Shown: positions 15,602 through 22,315 of the stretch, in pieces
Numbering within the stretch: the stretch's first letter is position 1
Layout of the letters: the number at the start of each line of letters is the position of its first letter
NCBI GenBank assembly: GCA_031550975.1
Contig: JAVBOC010000005.1
Span: forward strand, 1-64,000
Reading direction: 5' to 3'
Length of the DNA stretch: 64,000 nt
From: UBA947 sp031550975
GTDB taxonomy: Bacteria > Cyanobacteriota > Vampirovibrionia > Gastranaerophilales > Gastranaerophilaceae
The notes under the pieces: model-generated
Database searches by the model: none
What the model was told of the DNA's origin: nothing
The model's input: the letters and a program-made list of their open reading frames with translations, nothing else
Position numbers and translations under genes: made by a program

Positions 15602-16261
15602 ATGACAAAACATTTTGGTTTTACCTTAGCCGAAGTATTGATTACACTGGCTATTATTGGGGTAGTTGCGGCTTTGACACTGCCGGCATTACTCAACTCC
15701 ACACGTGGTGCGGAATTGAAAACCGGTTTCAAAAAAGAATTTGCAGCATTAGCGAGTGTGCCTAAATTAAGCTATGCACACGACGGTACAGATTTTTCAA
15801 ACTGGGATCAAAAAGCGACTGCTGACCAGTTAGAAGACAACTTTGATGTAGTTAAAAGAGTAGATGACGAGAAAGATTTAGGACTGGCTACAGGTGAAAA
15901 ATATGGTGAAGCTGACCTAAACGGTGCTATATATTTAGTATTAAATGACGGTGCGATTCTTATTGTTCCGACAGGCTTCGGTCCGTGTTCTTACACAAAA
16001 ACCACTTCAGACGTGACACTAACCGGTGATGGCACAGATTGTAAGCTCTATATTGATGCTAACGGTGTTAAAGGTCCAAACAAAATTATTGACGAAACAA
16101 CAAATACAATTACTGATATCTATCCTGTTTTAGCCGGTGGTATGATGATACGTCCGGGTAACGCTGCAGCTCAAGCTGTATTCGAAAACCAAAAAGTTCT
16201 TTCTAAAGGCGAATCAACATATGACGCTACTAAGATAGAATTTGCAAAAATTGCACCATAA
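15602..16261 (+). CDS. Type IV pilin-like protein
   Basis: 219 residues: short basic leader MTKHFG then FTLAEVLITLAIIGVVAALTLP, a class III signal with F+1/E+5 and hydrophobic spine. The globular domain contains two cysteines (GPCSYT..., GTDCKLY) that could form the D-loop disulfide, and a calcium-site-like DANGVKGPNK, a motif shared with the pilin-like protein at 9930 (DTNGKEGPNK). GGAGAAAAAAC precedes the ATG. Divergent from XRE 2, which may regulate it. It is probably exported by a type IV pilus/type II-like machine encoded elsewhere. Confidence 0.88.
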   Translation: MTKHFGFTLAEVLITLAIIGVVAALTLPALLNSTRGAELKTGFKKEFAALASVPKLSYAHDGTDFSNWDQKATADQLEDNFDVVKRVDDEKDLGLATGEKYGEADLNGAIYLVLNDGAILIVPTGFGPCSYTKTTSDVTLTGDGTDCKLYIDANGVKGPNKIIDETTNTITDIYPVLAGGMMIRPGNAAAQAVFENQKVLSKGESTYDATKIEFAKIAP

Positions 16262-16309
16262 TTGGGCAATAGTTAATATTTTATAAATTTCAAATTCAAA
16301 TCTTTTTGT

Positions 16310-16357
16310 CGCATTGCGGGGTGGCACAAAACACCTTAACCGCAATGCGTTTTATTA
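16310..16357 (+). terminator. Intrinsic terminator
   Basis: CGCATTGCGG / CCGCAATGCG, 10-bp stem with a 20-nt loop that can add GGTG/CACC pairs, followed by TTTTATTATTTTAT. Confidence 0.8.
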
Positions 16358-16370
16358 TTTTATACCTTTT

Positions 16371-16458
16371 GTCATCCTGAACTTGACTCAGGATCTTCCA
16401 CCTATGCGACTTGCATGAACCTTAACAGTGGAAGATGCCGAAACGAGTTCGGCATGAC
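16371..16458. repeat. 88-bp double-hairpin element (family A), copy 1
   Basis: Begins GTCATCCTGAACTTGACTCAGG and ends GAGTTCGGCATGAC. Two arms each fold on themselves (TCCTGA...TCAGGA; TGCCGAA...TTCGGCA) and also pair with each other through GATCTTCCAC/GTGGAAGAT. Copies of exactly the same length lie at 31185-31272 and 55871-55958. Confidence 0.85.
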
Positions 16459-16479
16459 AATGAAGTAATTAAGAAACCG

Positions 16480-17724
16480 TTACCCTCTAAAAATTGTCTG
16501 TTCTCTGCCTGGGCCGACGCTTACGATTGAAATAGGGATCTCTAAAAGTTCTTCGAGGCGTGCGATATATTTTTTAGTGTTCTCCGGTAAATCATTGTAG
16601 TTGCGGATCCCTGTAATATCTTGGTTCCAGCCTGCGTGGGTTTCATAAACGGGCTCTAAATATTTATGCATATAAACATTTGTCGGATAACATGTGTAAA
16701 TTTTTCCGTCGCGTTTGTCTTTGTACGCTGTGCATAATTGGATTTCGTCGAAGGTGTCGAACACGTCGATTTTGGTGATTGCTAGCGTTGTTAGGCCGCC
16801 AACAAGAACAGCGTATTTCATCGTAACAGCGTCAAACCATCCGCAGCGTCTTGGTCTGCCGGTTGTGGTACCGAATTCGGCGCCGATTTGGCGGATTTGT
16901 TTGCCGATTACGTCTTCAAGTTCGGTTACAAAAGGTCCTTCGCCGACGCGGGTTACGTAAGCCTTTGCGACCCCGATTACTTCGTCAATCATGGTTGGGC
17001 CATAACCGCTTCCGACAGCTGCACCGCCGCCGATTGGATTGGAGCTTGTTACAAACGGGTAAGTCCCGTAATCCACGTCCAACATTACGCCTTGCGCGCC
17101 TTCAAATAAAACGGTTGAAGGGTTGAATGGTTGAACGGTTGAAGGGTTACAAGGGCGTTTGTATTTATTTAGCATTTCCTGCCAATCCCAGCAAACATAC
17201 GGCGCAAAAATCTCAGCATATTTTTTGCAGGTTTTAATTAAGCCTTTATCTTTGACGCGTTCGTTGAGTGATTCTTCGTCAAATAAATCCTGAACCTTTA
17301 TCCCGCGGCGCGCGTATTTGTCGGTGTAAGTCGGCCCTATTCCCTTCAGAGTGGTGCCGATTTTTACCTTACCCTTTTCGCCTTTGGCATCTTGTTCGAT
17401 GTGGTAAGGCATAGTAACAGATGCGAGCGGGCTGACTTTCAAGCCCGAAACATCAATGCCTTGTTCGATAAGACTGTTGACTTCCGCTTCAAAACTCTCG
17501 GGCAAAATTACAGTGCCAGCGCCGATAAAACAAGTTTTGCCTTTATATAAAACTCCTGATGGGATAAGGTGGAATTTGTAGGTTTTGCCGTCTGCGACGA
17601 CCGTGTGGCCGGCGTTGCATCCGCCTTGATAACGGATAATCAAATCCGCCTCTGCCGCTAAAATATCCGTGACTTTAGCTTTTCCCTCATCTCCCCACTG
17701 TGCTCCAACTACAACTTTATTCAT
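16480..17724 (-). CDS. purA: Adenylosuccinate synthetase
   Basis: 414 residues. Joins IMP and aspartate with GTP in AMP synthesis. Family landmarks: GAQWGDEGK with catalytic D13, NAGHTV with H40, GPTYTDKYARRG, LFEGAQG, GTYPFVTSSN, TTGRPRRCGWFD and TKIDV. Two oddities are visible. The usual GDEGKGK is GDEGKAK. Residues about 191-205 (PCNPSTVQPFNPSTV) are an in-frame insertion made of the GGTTGAA heptamer repeat, just before LFEGAQG. Its ATG overlaps the etfA stop (ATGA), so it is the last gene of an etfB-etfA-purA operon. Confidence 0.97.
   Translation of the reverse strand: MNKVVVGAQWGDEGKAKVTDILAAEADLIIRYQGGCNAGHTVVADGKTYKFHLIPSGVLYKGKTCFIGAGTVILPESFEAEVNSLIEQGIDVSGLKVSPLASVTMPYHIEQDAKGEKGKVKIGTTLKGIGPTYTDKYARRGIKVQDLFDEESLNERVKDKGLIKTCKKYAEIFAPYVCWDWQEMLNKYKRPCNPSTVQPFNPSTVLFEGAQGVMLDVDYGTYPFVTSSNPIGGGAAVGSGYGPTMIDEVIGVAKAYVTRVGEGPFVTELEDVIGKQIRQIGAEFGTTTGRPRRCGWFDAVTMKYAVLVGGLTTLAITKIDVFDTFDEIQLCTAYKDKRDGKIYTCYPTNVYMHKYLEPVYETHAGWNQDITGIRNYNDLPENTKKYIARLEELLEIPISIVSVGPGREQTIFRG
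17112..17148. repeat. GGTTGAA heptamer repeat (family C) inside purA
   Basis: Plus strand GGTTGAAGGGTTGAATGG... about five imperfect GGTTGAA units, translated on the minus strand as NPSTVQPFNPST. It preserves the purA frame. Confidence 0.85.
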
Positions 17725-18704
17725 CTTTTCATTTCCCTTATCTGTTCTGTTAATTTTGGTATAACTTCAAACACATCGCCAACGAACCCGAGGTCGCTTG
17801 TCTCAAAAATAGGTGCGTTAGGATCGGTGTTTATTGCGATAACTTTGTCCGAATCGCACATCCCGACTACATGCTGAATTGCGCCTGATAGTCCGCAAGC
17901 AATGTATAATTTTGGCGAAACCGTTAATCCAGTTTGTCCGATTTGCTGTTCGTGTTTTGCTAACCCCATCTCAACCGCCGCACGCGTTGCGCCGACGTGA
18001 CCGTTTAAGGCCGCGGCGAGTTCTTCAAGCAGCTTAAACCCTTCAGGGTTTTTCATCCCGACACCGCCTGAGACTATGACTTGCGCGTACTCCAGCGCGT
18101 TAACTTCGTTCCCGACCGCCTGCATAAATTCTAATAACTCGACGCGTTTTTCAACTTCGCCAAGGTTTGGTTTTAGGTGAATAAATTCAGTGTTTTTTAT
18201 AACGTCTTGTGTTAATGGCTTGAAAACTTTTGGACGAACAGTTGCCATTTGCGGTTCTGTTTTGCACAAAATCGTCGCCATTAGCTTGCCGCCAAAAGTC
18301 GGACGAGTCGCGGCTAACCTGCCGTCTTCTGTTATACCGAGTTCTGTGCAGTCTGCCGTTAAACCCGTTTGCAGCGCAGATGCGATTCTTGGTGCCAAAT
18401 CCCGTCCCTGATTTGTCGCGCCAATCAATACAATCGACGGTTTGATTTCTTTTATCGCGTCAACCGTTGCTGTTGCATAAAAATCTGTGTTATATTGCGC
18501 TAATTTTTCGTCTTCGACAGCAAAAACTTTATCAAACCCGCATTTTTCAAACGCTTCTTTGAATTTTTCTGTGCTGCCCGGAGCGCCCAAAAGCAATGCT
18601 TGGACAGAGTTGTCTCCAAGCTCCTGCGCCTTGGCCGCAAGTTCAAAAAACACCGGTGCGATGTAGCCTGATTTGTTGATTTCGGCGTAGATTAAGATAG
18701 TCAT
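17721..18704 (-). CDS. etfA: Electron transfer flavoprotein alpha subunit
   Basis: 327 residues from the ATG at 18704, which overlaps the etfB stop as ATGA. A GTG nine bases upstream is less likely. C-terminal FAD domain: TGLTADCTELGI, SGAIQHVVGM and INTDPNAPIFETSDLG are the family's flavin-binding segments. It forms a heterodimer with EtfB, passing electrons between flavin dehydrogenases and other carriers. In anaerobes some Etfs bifurcate electrons. Whether this one does cannot be told by eye. It lies between etfB and purA with four-base overlaps on both sides. Confidence 0.97.
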   Translation of the reverse strand: MTILIYAEINKSGYIAPVFFELAAKAQELGDNSVQALLLGAPGSTEKFKEAFEKCGFDKVFAVEDEKLAQYNTDFYATATVDAIKEIKPSIVLIGATNQGRDLAPRIASALQTGLTADCTELGITEDGRLAATRPTFGGKLMATILCKTEPQMATVRPKVFKPLTQDVIKNTEFIHLKPNLGEVEKRVELLEFMQAVGNEVNALEYAQVIVSGGVGMKNPEGFKLLEELAAALNGHVGATRAAVEMGLAKHEQQIGQTGLTVSPKLYIACGLSGAIQHVVGMCDSDKVIAINTDPNAPIFETSDLGFVGDVFEVIPKLTEQIREMKR

Positions 18705-19447
18705 GGCATACACTCCCTAATCCCCTGAACGACTTCTTCAACAGACATCGTCATCGTGCATTGGTGCCGAGTTACCATCCTAAAAGTCTTACTCACATAA
18801 GTCGGCGAGCCTTTCAAACCAACTTCCTCAACCGGCAAGTCAACATCAACTAAAACAGTAATTTGAGCATTTTGCGCGCGTGCAATATCGTTAATCAACG
18901 GTCTTGCAGGTTCGTGCTCCCCTCTATTGACGCAAATTAGCGCGGGAAGTTTTACGCGCAGCGTTTCAATCCCTTCATCGATTTCACGCTTAACTGTAAT
19001 AAAACCGTCTTCGACTTTGACAATCTCTTTTACATAAGTAACCTGAGGCAAACCGAGGCAAGACGCGATTCCCGGCCCTGTTTGGGCTGTGTCGCCATCA
19101 ATTGCGTACTGTCCGCAAATAACCAAATCAAAATCATTTCCTAATTTCTTAATCGCTGCCGCCAAAGTTCTTGAAGTAGCTAAAGTGTCCGCGCCCACGA
19201 ACTTTCTGTCTGATACCAAAACCCCTTCTTTGCATCCGCGTGCAATCGCGTCGCGCAACGCTTTTTCTGCTTGCGGAGGTCCCATGGTAAGTGCTGTTGT
19301 ATCTCCGAGCTTTGCACCCATTTCAACAGCATAAACATCGCAAGGGTTGGTTACACTTTCCAAGCCTTCGCGAACAATGGTGTTATTTTCCGTCCACTTA
19401 ATGTCGTCTGTGTCCGGAACCTGTTTTATGCATACGAGAATTTTCAT
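18701..19447 (-). CDS. etfB: Electron transfer flavoprotein beta subunit
   Basis: 248 residues. MKILVCIKQVPDT opening, DxYAVEMGAKLGD, and the nucleotide-binding loop DLVICGQYAIDGDTAQTGPGIA are typical EtfB features. The last is like the second-flavin or AMP site in bifurcating and ordinary Etfs. Positioned two bases after a 60-residue cysteine-containing protein and overlapping etfA, hence one operon. Confidence 0.97.
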   Translation of the reverse strand: MKILVCIKQVPDTDDIKWTENNTIVREGLESVTNPCDVYAVEMGAKLGDTTALTMGPPQAEKALRDAIARGCKEGVLVSDRKFVGADTLATSRTLAAAIKKLGNDFDLVICGQYAIDGDTAQTGPGIASCLGLPQVTYVKEIVKVEDGFITVKREIDEGIETLRVKLPALICVNRGEHEPARPLINDIARAQNAQITVLVDVDLPVEEVGLKGSPTYVSKTFRMVTRHQCTMTMSVEEVVQGIRECMP

Positions 19448-19449
19448 TT

Positions 19450-19632
19450 TTATTTTTTTGTTGTTGCGGATTGTTTTTGACCTGCTTCTAACAACGCGTT
19501 ATATGCAAGCATGTACATTGAACATTTTTGGACATTAGGGACATACCACGCACATCTGTCTTCAGAGCAAACTCTGTCCACTTCTGAACCCGCAGTCATT
19601 AACGGACAAAACGGAATTTCTTTTCTCGCCAT
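19450..19632 (-). CDS. Small four-cysteine protein upstream of etfB
   Basis: 60 residues with CPLM near residue 9, then VCSEDRCAWY and KCSMYM: four cysteines with C-x5-C spacing in the middle that could bind a metal or Fe-S cluster. GGAGAGG before the ATG is a strong ribosome site, and the stop is two bases from etfB, so it is translated with the Etf subunits. I do not know the family. An electron-transfer or assembly role is inference from position only. Confidence 0.75.
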   Translation of the reverse strand: MARKEIPFCPLMTAGSEVDRVCSEDRCAWYVPNVQKCSMYMLAYNALLEAGQKQSATTKK

Positions 19633-19650
19633 TACCTCTCCTTTTTTGAA

Positions 19651-19760
19651 GTGATTAGGTGAATAGGTGATTAAGTGAATAGGTTTTCAAATGCTTCGCA
19701 TATCATAAGATATTACTCGTTTTTTGCCTAGTCACCTAGCGACTTAGTCACTTAGTCACG
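19651..19760. repeat. TTAGTCAC inverted repeat (family D), copy 1
   Basis: GTGATTAGGTGAATAGGTG... on the left and CCTAGTCACCTAGCGACTTAGTCAC on the right form a long imperfect hairpin built from an approximately 8-base unit. It fills the whole gap between two genes. Confidence 0.8.
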
Positions 19761-19778
19761 TGTTTGTTGGTCTCGTCT

Positions 19779-20612
19779 CTACGCTTTTTTTAACAAATTA
19801 CAATTCTCATCACGAGTTTTTTCGTGGTCTTTGTAAATTCTTGTTCTGTTGATAACTTCATCAAAGTCGATTTTGTGAGCATCAAAATCAGGGCCGTCAA
19901 CACAAGCGAATTTAACTTCGCCGCCAACGGTAACTCTGCAAGCACCGCACATACCCGTTCCGTCAACCATAATCGGGTTCATGCTCGCTTCAGTATAAAT
20001 TCCCTTGTCGCGTGTCATATTCGCGACCGCTCTCATCATCGGCATAGGGCCGACTGCGATTACGTAATCAACTTTTTCTTGCCCAATAATGCGTTCTAAA
20101 ACCTGTGTTCCAAAACCTTTTTCACCCAATGAGCCGTCGTCAGTTGTGATGAAAAGTTCAGTCGAAGCTTCTTTCATTTTATCTTGCCAGAAAATAAGAT
20201 CTTTTGTACGCGCACCCGTAATCATATAAACCTTGTTGCCCGCTTCTTTAAGAGCTTTAGCTATCAAATAACATGGCGCAGCGCCATATCCGCCGGCGAC
20301 ACAAACAACCGTGCCGTATTTCTTAACATGCGTTGGTTGCCCCAAAGGCCCCACGATATCAGCGAGCTCATCACCAACTTCGAGTGCAGCAAGTTTCTTT
20401 GTTGAATACCCGACCGCCATATAAACTATAGTTAGCGCGCCTGTTTCTTTGTTAACGTCAGCAATAGTCAGCGGCACTCGTTCGCCGTTTTCATCTGCTC
20501 TAAATATAATAAACTGTCCTGCTTGCGCGTTACGCACAACGTAAGGAGCATCAATAGTAATCTCATATTGATTTGGACAAAGCTCTTTTTTTGCTAAAAT
20601 TTTATATCCCAT
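19779..20612 (-). CDS. NfnA/SudB-like ferredoxin-NADP reductase subunit
   Basis: 277 residues. FAD site RVPLTIAD at about 45-52, NAD(P) site GGYGAAPCYLIAKAL at about 107-121 with GARTKDLIFWQ, and a C-terminal [2Fe-2S] site GTGMCGACRV...ACVDGPDFDAH. This is the layout of the small subunit of NfnAB and of sulfide dehydrogenase SudB (also related to PyrK). Its usual partner NfnB/SudA (GltD-like) is not next to it. Instead an Etf operon follows, after the repeat at 19651-19760. It may work with a distant NfnB or another partner. Confidence 0.88.
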   Translation of the reverse strand: MGYKILAKKELCPNQYEITIDAPYVVRNAQAGQFIIFRADENGERVPLTIADVNKETGALTIVYMAVGYSTKKLAALEVGDELADIVGPLGQPTHVKKYGTVVCVAGGYGAAPCYLIAKALKEAGNKVYMITGARTKDLIFWQDKMKEASTELFITTDDGSLGEKGFGTQVLERIIGQEKVDYVIAVGPMPMMRAVANMTRDKGIYTEASMNPIMVDGTGMCGACRVTVGGEVKFACVDGPDFDAHKIDFDEVINRTRIYKDHEKTRDENCNLLKKA

Positions 20613-20700
20613 AAGACTCCGGTCTTTCTCACTCTAATCATCTACAACAATATTGTATCAAAAAAAAAGCATTTAAACACTTTTTTGTTAAAAATAATGT

Positions 20701-21741
20701 TTAAACTTTTATCGCTTCATATTCGGGTCTTGATTTTAAGTTTTCTTCTATCTGTTCAAAAGTTAGCAAGCCCTCTGTTGCGCCGAACTTGGACACAACG
20801 CCGGCAGAGTTTGCAGAAGCATATTTTAGAGCGTTTCCTACTCCGACACCTTTGCTTAATGCCGCGCAGAAGGTAGAAGCAAAAGCGTCTCCCGCGCCCA
20901 ATGTCGAAACTACAGGGCCGTCAAAAATTGGGCAGGCATAAAAATCTACGCCGTTATAAGCATATGCTCCGCGCCCGCCATCAGTTATGACAATAACCTG
21001 CGGGTCGTTTAATTTTAATTTTTTGCACATTTCTTTAATGTCCGGGTGAATTATTTCATCCGAATATTTAACATCCTTGGTGTCCTGGCGGATTTCGATT
21101 CCAGTCGCCATTGCGGCTTCTTCCTTGTTCATAACAACAACTTCTGCCGTAGCCAGAACGCGTTTAAGTTGAGCGAAACCTTTTTTAATAGACGAAGATC
21201 CCGCGTTAAAACATGTCTGAACCCCGTTTGCTTCGGCAAAATCCATCAACTCATCAAAAATCTCTCCGCTTTCGCCGTTTAATGGTGCAAGATAGAGGAA
21301 TTTCGCGTTTTTTATCGCCTCAAAATTGATGTCAGATTTTCTAATATGAGCGTTCGCGCCACGGTGAGCAAGCACTGTTCTATCGCCCTGAAAACTTGTT
21401 AAAATAATTGAAAAACCAGTGCTATCGCTTGGGTCTTGGATGATATTAGACAAGTCTACGTTTTTGTCTTCAAAGTATTTGAGAATCCCGTCAGAATAAA
21501 CGTCATCCCCGATTTTAAAGATTACGCCGGTTTTAAAACCAAGGTGTGCAAAATTTATTGCCGTGTTAACCCCGCCGCCGCCGACGTTTGAATCGAAATC
21601 ATCAATCTCAACTTTTGCGCCGTAAGGGTAGCTCATAAACTCAGACTTTTTGTTTTTTGTATAAACCGCAACAATATTTGCCTCGTCGCTTTCTACAAAA
21701 ACGTCCATTGTAGCACTGCCAATTGTTATTACATCGTACAT
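20701..21741 (-). CDS. PfkB-family carbohydrate/nucleoside kinase
   Basis: 346 residues from the ATG at 21741 (MYDVITIGSATMDVF), with GAGAGGG upstream. PfkB signature 1 region GGGGVNTAINFAHLG and signature 2 TLGAGDAFASTFCAAL with catalytic aspartate, plus ITDGGRGAY before it. The family phosphorylates sugars or nucleosides with ATP (ribokinase, fructokinase, adenosine kinase). Substrate is not decidable here. An acidic insertion TGIEIRQDTKDVKYSDEIIHPDI lies before the ATP half. No operon partner is evident. Confidence 0.9.
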   Translation of the reverse strand: MYDVITIGSATMDVFVESDEANIVAVYTKNKKSEFMSYPYGAKVEIDDFDSNVGGGGVNTAINFAHLGFKTGVIFKIGDDVYSDGILKYFEDKNVDLSNIIQDPSDSTGFSIILTSFQGDRTVLAHRGANAHIRKSDINFEAIKNAKFLYLAPLNGESGEIFDELMDFAEANGVQTCFNAGSSSIKKGFAQLKRVLATAEVVVMNKEEAAMATGIEIRQDTKDVKYSDEIIHPDIKEMCKKLKLNDPQVIVITDGGRGAYAYNGVDFYACPIFDGPVVSTLGAGDAFASTFCAALSKGVGVGNALKYASANSAGVVSKFGATEGLLTFEQIEENLKSRPEYEAIKV

Positions 21742-21810
21742 TTGACCCTCTCTTTTCAATTGTCTTTATTATACCATAGCGTTAAGATTTGTTGCAAGTC
21801 TTTTGGCTAA

Positions 21811-21839
21811 TAGCAATTTTTTTATTTATGAGATTTAAT
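21811..21839 (+). promoter_or_regulatory. TAGCAA-17-TTTAAT promoter-like motif
   Basis: TAGCAA at 21811-21816, 17-bp spacer, TTTAAT at 21834-21839, 17 bases before the ATG at 21857, with AATAGGAAA as ribosome site. Confidence 0.6.
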
Positions 21840-21856
21840 AGAAATAGGAAAACAAA

Positions 21857-22156
21857 ATGAGAATAGCACCACTAAACCAGACATATAATAAACCCCAACA
21901 GAATTTTGGACAAATCAGGATTTCAAAATGCGCTCAGGCGAGTGATCTATTTAAACCAATAGCAAGATTCATGGAAGATGCTGTTCGCTGGGAAGCAAAA
22001 AATAAAACTCATATTGATGTGGCTACTTGTAGCGAGGGAAGGTTGTTTGCAAGTGTGCTCAAGAATGGCGAGCGCAAATTTTGGTTTCATGATCTTACAA
22101 AAGGAAAAGATTATCCCTTATTTCTCATGCATGCTTTATGCGAAGTGAATAAATAA
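21857..22156 (+). CDS. Small protein with N-terminal F-G motif
   Basis: 99 residues beginning MRIAPLNQTYNKPQQNFGQIRIS, with the F-G motif at 17-18. The remainder is one alpha/beta-looking domain with two cysteines (SKCAQ, ATCSE), a RWEAKNK helix and a strand pair RLFASVLKNGERKFWFHDL. No signal peptide. Function unknown. The N-terminus closely resembles the proteins starting at 6114, 41666 and 27737. Confidence 0.75.
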   Translation: MRIAPLNQTYNKPQQNFGQIRISKCAQASDLFKPIARFMEDAVRWEAKNKTHIDVATCSEGRLFASVLKNGERKFWFHDLTKGKDYPLFLMHALCEVNK

Positions 22157-22179
22157 TTAGATTTTGAACTATGGCAATT

Positions 22180-22220
22180 ATAAAAAGAAGCGGATTTTGC
22201 TTTAGCAAAATCCGCTTCTT
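22180..22220 (-). terminator. Strong terminator, pnp side
   Basis: A 17-bp perfect stem AAGAAGCGGATTTTGCT with a two-base loop, and on the minus strand a T-run (CTTCTTTTTATAA). It lies downstream of pnp on the minus strand and can also end the plus-strand gene at 22156. Confidence 0.8.
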
Positions 22221-22245
22221 AACTTTATTGGCCTCATCCAAATCT

Positions 22246-22290
22246 CAAACCATAATTGGACTTGTCTAAAAGACCTATTTGAAATTATTT
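22246..22290 (-). repeat. Dispersed ACAAGTCCA element, copy 3
   Basis: Minus strand AAATAGGTC...TTAGACAAGTCCAATTATGG. The core TTAGACAAGTCCAAT is identical to copy 2. It lies between pnp and its terminator. Confidence 0.45.
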
Positions 22291-22315
22291 CCGCGTCTCA
22301 AAGGCGCAGAGTGGG

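Noticed and set aside
16371..16458. Insertion sequence end
   Set aside because: No transposase frame lies next to any of the 88-bp copies; better seen as a non-autonomous hairpin element.
16840..17130. Arg-rich plus-strand frames opposite purA
   Set aside because: Antisense shadows; no start signals, composition atypical.
17112..17148. Possible CRISPR-like array of short repeats
   Set aside because: Units are 7 bp and contiguous with no spacers, and lie inside purA in frame.
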